Source: CAYTPI01 sp964439625 (GTDB taxonomy: Bacteria; Chloroflexota; Anaerolineae; Aggregatilineales; UBA3940). Taken from it: 26,789 nucleotides of DNA. The position numbers were made by a program, and so were the translations under genes. A model generated the notes under the pieces. The model did no database searches. It had not been told where the DNA came from and saw only the letters and a program-made list of their open reading frames with translations. Below are positions 7,796 through 14,606 of this stretch, piece after piece (positions within the stretch are counted from its first letter, which is position 1; the number at the start of each line of letters is the position of its first letter). The DNA lies in NCBI GenBank assembly GCA_964439625.1, contig CAYTPI010000029.1:1-26789 (forward strand), written 5' to 3'.

Positions 7796-8692
7796 CTACC
7801 CAACTTTTGCCCCGCACTGCTTACAGAACTCATTGTTAGCGCCAAGCTTCGCGCCGCATTCTGTACAGAATTGACGCACCGCTTCTGTTTGATCGTGGTC
7901 TACCACAGCTTGGTTACCCTTACGCCAATAACTGACCGCAACAACTGCCATCAATGTAATCACAAGGCCTGCACCACCTAGGTAGAACATCCACTGCCCG
8001 GCAGATTGGCGCGTAATCACAGGTGTGGCGGCTTCACCTGTGTCAAGGTCAAGGCCGCTGTGAGCGATCTCCGCCTGCTCGTTAAGATACTCTCTGGTTA
8101 GTTGCTCGGACGAGCGCTCGTAGCTCGCGCTTAGTTCGAGGGTCGCACCCGGCGCAACGTTCCGATTAGCGAGTAGATAAGTTGGGAACCCAAACTGATC
8201 CGTCGTGACAACTTCGGCTTGCCGGCTGAGAACCAGTGTGCCCGTGCTAGGCGGCTGCTGCACCTGCCAGATCACATTTTCGACGGCGTAATCAGTCGTA
8301 TAGCTAAAGTCGTAGCTGCGTCCGCTTCCGTTTGCAGCGATCACCGGAAGGTAATATTCCACCTGGTAGGTGCCCGTAGATACTTCGATTTCCAGCGTAT
8401 CACCGTTTTGGGTATGGGCCGCATCAACCACAATGCCGTTGTCCATCACTTCTGCCACCGCGTTTACTTCCGCGCCAGGCGGTAGGGTCATTTCTACGGT
8501 CGTCGGGCGCTCCACATCCGGCGCAAGCTGCCCAATCGTAATTACGAGCAGGTCGTCATTGTCAAACTCAGGCCAAAGCCGAATTTCTAACCCAATCAGG
8601 GAGATTGGCTGACGATCCTCCTGTGAATGGGCTACGTTCGGCAGCAGCAGTGAGGTGATCAGCAGCAGAGCGGTCATAATTGAGTGGCGCAT
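7796..8692 (-). CDS. Exported, membrane-anchored protein with a C-terminal zinc ribbon
   Basis: 298 residues from the ATG at 8692. This start puts AAAGG six bases upstream and gives a clean signal peptide (MRHSIMTALLLITSLLLPNVAHSQ); the ATG at 8734 would bury it behind polar residues. A beta-rich extracytoplasmic domain (about 25-220) is followed by one membrane helix (about 228-252, GQWMFYLGGAGLVITLMAVV) and a cytoplasmic tail ending in two CxxC pairs, FCTECGAKLG and FCKQCGAKVG, a classic short zinc ribbon. I do not recognise the ectodomain. It lies 145 bases upstream of ccmE on the same strand, so it may belong to the cytochrome c block, but that is context only. Confidence 0.75.
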   Translation of the reverse strand: MRHSIMTALLLITSLLLPNVAHSQEDRQPISLIGLEIRLWPEFDNDDLLVITIGQLAPDVERPTTVEMTLPPGAEVNAVAEVMDNGIVVDAAHTQNGDTLEIEVSTGTYQVEYYLPVIAANGSGRSYDFSYTTDYAVENVIWQVQQPPSTGTLVLSRQAEVVTTDQFGFPTYLLANRNVAPGATLELSASYERSSEQLTREYLNEQAEIAHSGLDLDTGEAATPVITRQSAGQWMFYLGGAGLVITLMAVVAVSYWRKGNQAVVDHDQTEAVRQFCTECGAKLGANNEFCKQCGAKVG

Positions 8693-8847
8693 CAGTTGCC
8701 TTTGATGTTCGAATGAGTGTACATGAATGCACATTCTAACAACACAAGTATCAGGGTCGCTTAGAACAACATCAGAGATGTATATAAATCAGTGCAGCGT
8801 ATGTGATTCGTATCAAATCTATATACCCAATGGTATGAAGGATCGTG

Positions 8848-8874
8848 TATACTTATGGTGGTAAGCGCTTTCCA
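8848..8874 (+). promoter_or_regulatory. -10 box with a LacI-family-type operator
   Basis: TATACT at 8848-8853 is followed at 8859-8874 by TGGTAAGCGCTTTCCA, a near-perfect palindrome (one mismatched pair) with the AAGCGCTT core of LacI/GalR-type operators. A repressor there would cover the transcription start. No good -35 was found, and no LacI-family gene is in the window. Confidence 0.4.
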
Positions 8875-8952
8875 TGCCATAAAAATACGAAATTACGCGG
8901 CAACCGACTGCCGCTTTTTAATGACATCGTTTTGTTGGAAGGAGAATCGTAT

Positions 8953-9363
8953 ATGTCCGTTTCGATCAAGTGGGATGATTCTAAACCAGTAATCCATTGC
9001 ACCTTTCATGGTGACTGGACGATTGAAGAATTTCAGTTGGCAGCACAGGCCGTCGAGCAGATGATGGCTACAGCGGAACACCAAACCGACACCCTCATTG
9101 ATATGGAAGATGCAGCCGCCCCTTTCTGCTTACCAGAAATTAGCGATGAAACAGGCCCAAGTTTGCCAAACGCAGGCACGTTGATCTTTGTCGGCGCAGA
9201 AACCGCCCGATCCATGTTTGGCACTCAGCTTGCGACTTTGTTCCGCTACCCAGCGCGGTAGTTGCATTATGTTACCACCCTGCTCGAAGCCGAACGCATT
9301 CTGTTTGGCTGGGAGAACGACACGCAAGATCAAACTGAACCGCCAATTGTCTGGCGTTTATGA
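8953..9363 (+). pseudogene. Small protein gene interrupted by an in-frame TAG (paralogue of the 14066 gene)
   Basis: The ATG at 8953 has GGAAGGAG eight bases upstream. The first part is 102 residues (MSVSIKWDDSKPVIHCTFHG...) and stops at a TAG at 9259-9261. The same frame stays open for 33 more codons to a TGA at 9361 and reads LHYVTTLLEAERILF just after the stop. The intact gene at 14066 has the same size and layout (MAFHVEWMNQDETILLTTL..., ending KTFVVRDIEEALQKV), so the TAG falls inside the conserved C-terminal part; a CAG-to-TAG change is the simplest explanation. The fold resembles small single-domain SpoIIAA/STAS-like proteins, but I cannot name the family. Either a nonsense mutant, a sequencing error, or a read-through product. 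The ceramidase-like gene starts 16 bases after the TGA. Confidence 0.65.
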
Positions 9364-9379
9364 CGACGCCACTTACTAG

Positions 9380-10030
9380 GTGCTCCATTTTGATACGTAC
9401 TGCGAACGGGCCAGCACTGCGCTCTGGCTCGGTGAACCGCTCAATGTTGCTACCAACCTCGCCTTTCTGATTGCAGCGGCGCTGACCTTTCGGCGTTTCA
9501 CACAGGTCAACCGCAAAGGGTTTGACCTCCTCCTACTAATCATTTTGTTGGCAGCGATTGGCCTGGGCAGCGGCCTTTGGCACCTGTTAGGCGTGCGCTG
9601 GGCACTACTGGCTGATTTGCTGCCGATTTTATTGTTTATTAATCTGTACTTGTTAAGCACGCTCCGGCGCGTGCTCAGGCTACCTTGGGGCTTGGTGCTG
9701 CCGTTGTGGATCGCCTACTTAGGGTCGAGTTTGCTGGTCAACGTTGGCTTTCCGGCGGGTACGCTCAACGGCTCACTGACCTATGTACCCGCATGGCTAG
9801 CATTCGTGTTGATCAGTAGTTGGTTGCGCTACCAGCAGCACCCCAGCACGCGTACCTTCAGCACGGCATTAGGCGTCTTCACCCTGTCGCTGCTCTTCCG
9901 GACTATTGATCAACAGGTATGTGCTGTCTTCGCTGTCGGGAGTCATTTCCTGTGGCATATGTTCAACGCCATGGTGTTGTATCTGCTGCTGCATGGGCTA
10001 ATATGCTCGGTGTCTCTCGCTGAGGAATAA
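9380..10030 (+). CDS. Ceramidase-family (CREST superfamily) membrane protein
   Basis: 216 residues from a GTG at 9380; a TAG directly in front of it in the same frame rules out a longer form. Seven hydrophobic helices. The order of conserved residues matches alkaline ceramidase-type hydrolases: EPLNVATNLAF at the first helix, GLGSGLWHLLG followed by LLADLLPIL, and SHFLWHMFNAM near the end (HxxxH). Together these give the Asp and three His of the zinc site found in eukaryotic alkaline ceramidases. Bacterial members are uncharacterised; amide hydrolysis of a lipid in the membrane is the family-based guess. It follows the broken 8953 gene by 16 bases, so they probably share a transcript. No clear Shine-Dalgarno is seen, consistent with coupling. 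Confidence 0.75.
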   Translation: MLHFDTYCERASTALWLGEPLNVATNLAFLIAAALTFRRFTQVNRKGFDLLLLIILLAAIGLGSGLWHLLGVRWALLADLLPILLFINLYLLSTLRRVLRLPWGLVLPLWIAYLGSSLLVNVGFPAGTLNGSLTYVPAWLAFVLISSWLRYQQHPSTRTFSTALGVFTLSLLFRTIDQQVCAVFAVGSHFLWHMFNAMVLYLLLHGLICSVSLAEE

Positions 10031-10085
10031 AATCCACAGCGGCACTCACATTGGCAGACATTAACGCAATGCTGATGTTATTCAC

Positions 10086-10114
10086 TTGACGCGCATCTAC
10101 AGGCAAGGTACTGT
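10086..10114 (+). promoter_or_regulatory. Candidate promoter of the copper operon
   Basis: TTGACG (10086-10091), a 17-base spacer and TACTGT (10109-10114). The start site would be near 10121, within the CsoR palindrome. Confidence 0.55.
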
Positions 10115-10118
10115 TGCT

Positions 10119-10146
10119 GTACCCCTCCCCCTGGGGGGACGGGAGC
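10119..10146 (+). promoter_or_regulatory. CsoR-type copper operator
   Basis: A C-rich run followed by a G-rich run (TCCCCCTGGGGGGA core at about 10126-10139), flanked by CCCC on the left and CGGG on the right. CsoR repressors recognise such G/C-tract palindromes with a TA-rich edge. It lies over the predicted transcription start and 22 bases before the csoR ATG, as expected for autoregulation released by Cu(I). Confidence 0.65.
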
Positions 10147-10168
10147 AAACACTGGCGAAAGGTACAAC

Positions 10169-10444
10169 ATGCAAGCCGATAAAACAAAGGTAACCAACCG
10201 CCTCAAAAGCGTGGCGGGCCATGTCAATGGAATCGCCCGGATGGTGGAGGAAGATACTTACTGCATTGACATCATCCAACAGATACAGGCGGTACAAGCA
10301 GCCTTAGCAAAAGTCAGTGTGATGGTGTTAGACGACCACATGCACCATTGTGTAACGGAAGCCATTCGAGGTGAAGACCCCGATGAACGCGAACGCGTCC
10401 TAACAGAACTAAAGGATGTCTTCACCGCACGGGGCAAATTGTAA
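10169..10444 (+). CDS. csoR: Copper-sensing transcriptional repressor CsoR
   Basis: 91 residues, the usual length for the all-helical DUF156/CsoR family. The Cu(I) ligands Cys32, His57 and Cys61 are in place (DTYCIDIIQQ and DDHMHHCV). The N-terminal RLKSVAGHVNGIARMVEED is the conserved DNA-contact and tetramer helix region. AAAGG stands about seven bases before the ATG. Cu(I) binding releases the protein from the operator at 10119-10146, turning on this operon. Next come a degenerate HMA gene, copZ and copA on the same strand. FrmR/RcnR relatives share the fold, but the Cys-His-Cys set and the copper neighbours make CsoR the clear choice. Confidence 0.95.
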   Translation: MQADKTKVTNRLKSVAGHVNGIARMVEEDTYCIDIIQQIQAVQAALAKVSVMVLDDHMHHCVTEAIRGEDPDERERVLTELKDVFTARGKL

Positions 10445-10466
10445 AAGGAGATTAAGCAGGGGTCAC

Positions 10467-10733
10467 ATGGCGCTACAGCACGGAAAGCGATACATCCAGA
10501 CAATTTTAACAGACACCCGAACGCTAATTGTAGAGACGGCTGTCAATGCCATCGACGGTGTGCAAGATGCAGTTATGGAGAGCAAAAGTCGGCGGATTAT
10601 ATTTGCCTATGATGCTGAAAAAATCCCAATGACATAGATCATTGAGCCTGTTCAAGCGACTGGCTACAAAGATAGTATTTCTGAAAAAGCATTCAAACAG
10701 GAGCATCAAAAAGATGGAAAAAGCAACCCTTAA
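10467..10733 (+). pseudogene. Degenerate heavy-metal-associated (HMA) domain gene with in-frame TAG
   Basis: From an ATG at 10467 (AGGGG five bases upstream) the frame gives 56 residues, MALQHGKRYIQTILTDTRTL to ...FAYDAEKIPMT, then TAG at 10635-10637. The same frame continues with IIEPVQATGYKDS, the typical last strand and helix of an HMA domain (compare IIAEIEDIGFGAS in the neighbouring CopZ). Aligned with CopZ, the metal site GMTCGGC is replaced by a segment with no Cys (LTDTRTL). So this copy has lost both its copper ligands and its continuity. It lies between csoR and copZ and is probably the remnant of a second chaperone. If read through, the frame would run into the copZ start (10714). 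Confidence 0.6.
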
Positions 10734-10935
10734 AGTTACCGGTATGACTTGCGGCGGATGTGTCAATTCAGTCACCTCTGTCATCAACTCAGTTGAAGGC
10801 GTCAAGAACGTCAAGGTTGACCTGGAAACCGAACGGGCCACCTTTGAGATTGAAAATTCCAGGGTTGACCTCAAGCACATTATCGCTGAGATTGAAGACA
10901 TCGGGTTTGGGGCATCCATCCCGTCAGCCCAGTAA
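10714..10935 (+). CDS. copZ: Copper chaperone CopZ
   Basis: 73 residues forming one HMA domain of beta-alpha-beta-beta-alpha-beta type. The ATG at 10714 has AGGAG ten bases upstream; longer in-frame starts only add a tail from the HMA relic. Cys13 and Cys16 in GMTCGGC bind Cu(I). The rest (INSVEGVKNVKVDLETERAT and IEDIGFGAS) is standard. CopZ hands Cu(I) to the N-terminal domains of CopA or to CsoR. It sits 88 bases before copA. Confidence 0.92.
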   Translation: MEKATLKVTGMTCGGCVNSVTSVINSVEGVKNVKVDLETERATFEIENSRVDLKHIIAEIEDIGFGASIPSAQ

Positions 10936-11023
10936 GCGTGCCTTCGTAGGCTACAAAAGGCGCAACAGCGAGGCATAGAGTGAGAACAACCGTCAATTAG
11001 TAAAAGAAGGTCAACAACCTAAG

Positions 11024-13483
11024 ATGGAAAAAACAATTGATTTACCGATCAGCGGCATGACGTGCGCTTCGTGCGTGTCGGTCGTTGAAAAAAGTTTGAC
11101 CAAGAATGACGGCGTCGCTGCGGTTGACGTCAGCCTCGGCACTGAACGAGCGCGCATTCGCTACGATGCCAGCCGAACCAGCCAGCAAGATTTAGTCAAC
11201 CGGGTGCAGAAAGTAGGCTATGGCGTTGTCACCAGCAGCATCGATTTATCCGTTACTGGTATGACGTGTGCATCGTGTGTATCCATCGTTGAAAAGGCCG
11301 TCAACAAGCTGGATGGCGTGCTCGACGTGACCGTCAGCTTGGGCACCGAGACAGCCCACGTCGATTACATCGCCGGGGCATTGACGAGGGCGGATATAGT
11401 TAAGCAGGTAGAAAAGGTAGGTTACGGCGTCGTAGAGGCTGAGGCAGGCGAGGAACTCGAAGATGCTGAAGAAGCGGCCCGCCAAGCCGAGATTGATAAG
11501 CAGAGACGCCTGTTCACCATTGGGGCAATCTTCACGATCCCACTATTTATCATCAGTATGTCGCGTGACTTTGGCTTGCTCGGCAGTTGGGCTATGGAGC
11601 CGTGGGTCAATTGGTTATTTCTGGGTCTAGCAACTCCGGTACAATTTTACGTCGGTGGGCAGTTTTTCACCCGCTCGGTGAAGGCACTGCGCAACTTTAG
11701 CGCCAATATGGACGTCCTGACCGCCATGGGCTCTGGCGTGGCCTACTTCTACTCCGTAGCGATTGTGCTGGGGTTGGTCAGTGGACATGTGTATTTTGAA
11801 ACATCCGCCATGATCGTCACCGTAATTGTGCTCGGTAATTGGCTGGAAGCCAGAGCCAAAGGCCAAACGGGCGAGGCAATCAAAGGGCTGCTTAGTCTAC
11901 AAGCAAAAACTGCTCGCATTCTGAAAGATGGTACTGCCACCGACGTGCCAATCGAAGCGGTCAAGGTAGGCGATGTTGCTTTGGTTCGCCCCGGTGAGCG
12001 CATCCCGGTCGATGGCATTATCCGCGAGGGGCACAGCACCGTCGATGAAAGCATGCTGACGGGTGAAAGCCTGCCCGTCGATAAAGCCCTCGGGGATGCG
12101 GTCACGGGGGGCACGATCAACCAACAGGGCTTGCTACAGGTCGAAGCGACGGCAGTCGGCAAGGAAACCGCTTTAGCCCAGATCGTCCAGATGGTACGCC
12201 AAGCACAGAGCAGTAAGGCACCGATCCAACGGCTTGCAGATCAAGTGGCAGCTGTGTTCGTCCCTGCTGTTATTGCATTTGCCAGCCTGACGTTCATTGT
12301 CTGGCTGTTGGTACCCGGCGTTGACTTCGTCAGTGCAATGCTGCGTTTCGTCGCGATTCTGGTGGTAGCCTGCCCCTGCGCTATGGGCCTTGCCACCCCG
12401 ACGGGCATCATGGTGGGAATGGGCAACGGCGCACGGCGCGGCATCTTGTTTCGCAATGGGGAAGCCCTCGAACAAGCCGATCAATTAGACACAATCGTGC
12501 TGGACAAAACCGGCACGCTCACTGAAGGTAAACCTCAAGTGACCGATGTGGTGCTCGCTGAGACGATGCGTGTTCCGGCGGGAGCCGCACAGCCTCCACG
12601 CGCTGATCTGCTGCGCTTGGCTGCCAGCGCCGAAAGTGGCTCGGAGCACCCACTAGGGGCAGCCATTGTGGCCCATGCTGCTGAGGCTGATCTGACGCTC
12701 AGTAGCCCGACGGACTTCACCAGCTTAACCGGGCGTGGCATCCAGGCCGTAGTCGATGGGCGCGAGGTACTCGTCGGCAACTACCGCTTGATGCAGGCGT
12801 TCGAGGTGCAAACGGCAGCCCTACTGCCGGAGGCACAACAACTTCAGGCTGAGGCCAAAACAGCAATGTGGGTGGCAGTTGACCGGGAAGCCGCCGGGCT
12901 AATCGCTGTGGCAGATACGGTCAAGCCAACCAGCCGCGAAGCCGTCGAACAGTTACAACACCGTGGGTTAGCGGTAGCCATGATCACCGGTGACAATGAG
13001 GCAACGGCCCATGCGATTGCGGCCCAAGTCGGGATCACCACCGTCTTTTCCGAGGTACTACCTGCTGACAAAGCCGACTACGTCAAGCAGTTGCAAGACG
13101 ATGGTCAGAAAGTCGCCATGGTTGGCGATGGCATCAACGATGCTCCCGCACTGGCACAAGCCAACGTCGGGATTGCCATTGGTACCGGAACCGACATCGC
13201 CATCGAAGCGGCAGACGTTACCCTCATGCGCGGTGATCTGCGCATCGTATCGCAGGCTCTCAACTTGAGCCACATCACCCTACGGACCATCAAGCAGAAC
13301 TTGTTCTGGGCTTTTGCCTACAACGTGATCTTGATCCCAATTGCGGCAGGCGCATTGTATCCCTTCGATTGGGCACCCGACTTCCTGCGCCAGCTCAGCC
13401 CGATCCTAGCAGCAGGCGCAATGGCCTTTAGTTCAGTCAGTGTCGTCGCGAACTCGCTGCGACTCCGCAACATCGAGTTTTAG
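11024..13483 (+). CDS. copA: Cu(I)-exporting P1B-type ATPase CopA
   Basis: 819 residues. Two N-terminal HMA domains each carry GMTCASC (first at residues 14-20, second about 84-90). The P-type ATPase core follows: TGES in the actuator domain (about 347-350), the membrane metal site CPC (Cys450, Cys452), the phosphorylated Asp494 in DKTGT, SEHPLG (the HP motif of P1B pumps), TGDNEAT and GDGINDAP. Eight membrane helices are expected, and the last ones hold NLFWAFAYN and the MAFSSVSVV-type motif needed for Cu(I) selectivity. It exports Cu(I) from the cytoplasm at the cost of ATP. It ends the csoR-copZ-copA operon and is followed at once by a strong terminator hairpin. Confidence 0.97.
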   Translation: MEKTIDLPISGMTCASCVSVVEKSLTKNDGVAAVDVSLGTERARIRYDASRTSQQDLVNRVQKVGYGVVTSSIDLSVTGMTCASCVSIVEKAVNKLDGVLDVTVSLGTETAHVDYIAGALTRADIVKQVEKVGYGVVEAEAGEELEDAEEAARQAEIDKQRRLFTIGAIFTIPLFIISMSRDFGLLGSWAMEPWVNWLFLGLATPVQFYVGGQFFTRSVKALRNFSANMDVLTAMGSGVAYFYSVAIVLGLVSGHVYFETSAMIVTVIVLGNWLEARAKGQTGEAIKGLLSLQAKTARILKDGTATDVPIEAVKVGDVALVRPGERIPVDGIIREGHSTVDESMLTGESLPVDKALGDAVTGGTINQQGLLQVEATAVGKETALAQIVQMVRQAQSSKAPIQRLADQVAAVFVPAVIAFASLTFIVWLLVPGVDFVSAMLRFVAILVVACPCAMGLATPTGIMVGMGNGARRGILFRNGEALEQADQLDTIVLDKTGTLTEGKPQVTDVVLAETMRVPAGAAQPPRADLLRLAASAESGSEHPLGAAIVAHAAEADLTLSSPTDFTSLTGRGIQAVVDGREVLVGNYRLMQAFEVQTAALLPEAQQLQAEAKTAMWVAVDREAAGLIAVADTVKPTSREAVEQLQHRGLAVAMITGDNEATAHAIAAQVGITTVFSEVLPADKADYVKQLQDDGQKVAMVGDGINDAPALAQANVGIAIGTGTDIAIEAADVTLMRGDLRIVSQALNLSHITLRTIKQNLFWAFAYNVILIPIAAGALYPFDWAPDFLRQLSPILAAGAMAFSSVSVVANSLRLRNIEF

Positions 13484-13494
13484 CCCACTGATGG

Positions 13495-13523
13495 GCGGCC
13501 TCACGCATTGAGGCCGCTCTATT
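13495..13523 (+). terminator. Rho-independent terminator of the copper operon
   Basis: GCGGCCTCA (13495-13503), loop CGCAT, TGAGGCCGC (13509-13517): a perfect 9-bp stem starting 12 bases after the copA stop, followed by TCTATTTAT. Confidence 0.85.
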
Positions 13524-13530
13524 TATACCG

Positions 13531-13901
13531 CTAGATATTAGTGAGAACGGACGCAGCGAGGAAATCTGCATACTCTTGATTGGTGACTTCGTATGTGTCC
13601 AGCCAGAATGGTGCTTCGAAGCAGACCGCATGTTCAGGCTGCTCGGCGGGGCGGCCTTCCTCTGATGCCATCACGAAGCAACCTGCGCGCACTAGAACCA
13701 TCTCGGAGGTAGCAAAAGAACTACGTGTACGTCTTCCCACTGCTCGTTTGTTCTAACCCCGTCAAAGGCACGTTGTTCGACGGCGCTAGGTACAGTCGCA
13801 GTTGGTTCAATGCTAACTGCTCCCCCGGACGACAAGCCACAAGCCATCAGTGCTAGGCCAAATAAGCCACAACCCACGAACCACTTACGAATACGCTGCA
13901 T
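13531..13901 (-). pseudogene. Truncated, frameshifted lipoprotein of the formylglycine-generating-enzyme (SUMF1) family
   Basis: The first frame starts at an ATG at 13901 with a lipoprotein signal (MQRIRKWFVGCGLFGLALMACG, lipobox LMAC) and a low-complexity linker, then reads RTNEQWEDV before losing sense. A second frame (13531-13740) resumes with EMVLVRAGCFVMASEEGRP and APFWLDTYEVTNQEYADFLA, the N-terminal hallmark of FGE-sulfatase domains (normally EMVLVPAGCFxMGS ... YEVTNxQYAxF). It then stops at 13531, where roughly 200 further residues with the catalytic Cys pair would be expected. One frameshift near 13700-13740 and a 3' truncation make it a pseudogene. Its end lies eight bases beyond the copA terminator stem, suggesting a deletion joined these two regions. 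Confidence 0.7.
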
Positions 13902-14065
13902 GAAAAGTATCCTTTATTAATACATAACACGAAAGCATTGTATACCGTTTAAAAAGGAGGACAACTCTGCATATTTTTCGCTGGGGATTACCATCGACAA
14001 GGATAGGCATAGGCAGTATAGTATTGATAGATCAACCTTTCAAAGCCTTTAGAAAGTCCCTACCC

Positions 14066-14455
14066 ATGGCCTTTCACGTCGAATGGATGAACCAAGACGA
14101 GACCATTCTACTAACAACACTCGAAGCCGGATGGCAGTGGGCTGAATTTCTAGGGCAAAGCAGCGCCGTTGAAAAAGCACATCTGGACGCAGTCATCAAG
14201 CCAGTCTATTTGCTGAAGCACCTCAAGGGCCAGATCAGCCGCCCACCGCTGGGCTGGATACAAACGTTTCAGGGCACAGGCATCATTGATCATCCCCGCT
14301 GCGCGGCCTACATCGTCATCTCCCAGAACTCATTGATCAAAACCCTCGCTGCTGTGTATGCCAAAGTTCAACCTGAATTTGGTCGCAAGACGTTCGTCGT
14401 TCGAGACATTGAAGAGGCGCTTCAAAAAGTCGATACCCTAGAGGCAGCCCTGTAG
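14066..14455 (+). CDS. Small conserved protein, intact paralogue of the broken 8953 gene
   Basis: 129 residues from the ATG at 14066, chosen because it aligns with the start of the 8953 protein (MAFHVEWMNQDETILLTTL against MSVSIKWDDSKPVIHCTFH). A TTG at 14024 would add 14 residues. Both open with a short strand, a Trp-containing helix (WQWAEF / WTIEEF), then an Asp-rich strand, and end with a strand-helix of the form FVVRDIEEALQKV. This alternating pattern suggests a SpoIIAA/STAS-like or similar small alpha/beta domain; I do not recognise a named family. A perfect AAGGAGG lies at 13954-13960 but has only a CTG (13967) at the right distance, in the same frame; usage of that start cannot be judged from sequence. 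Confidence 0.65.
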   Translation: MAFHVEWMNQDETILLTTLEAGWQWAEFLGQSSAVEKAHLDAVIKPVYLLKHLKGQISRPPLGWIQTFQGTGIIDHPRCAAYIVISQNSLIKTLAAVYAKVQPEFGRKTFVVRDIEEALQKVDTLEAAL

Positions 14456-14606
14456 GCGCACACACTAAGATAATCTGCCACATAAGGGCTGATACTATCT
14501 TTCGATCTTAAATTTCTCCTTGCCTTCTGATACAGATTTACCTTACGATAGACATAGAGGTCAGTGTGCTTGACCTTAAAAAAACCCCAAGTATGTGGAG
14601 TAATAG

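Noticed and set aside
8953..10733. Reassignment of UAG as a sense codon
   Set aside because: copA, the glycosyltransferase and the 14066 gene end at TAG at positions fitting their families, and copA's is followed directly by a terminator, so TAG is a working stop here.
11246..13293. Minus-strand open frames across copA
   Set aside because: They are mirror frames of the copA coding sequence; the composition is typical of antisense shadow translations.
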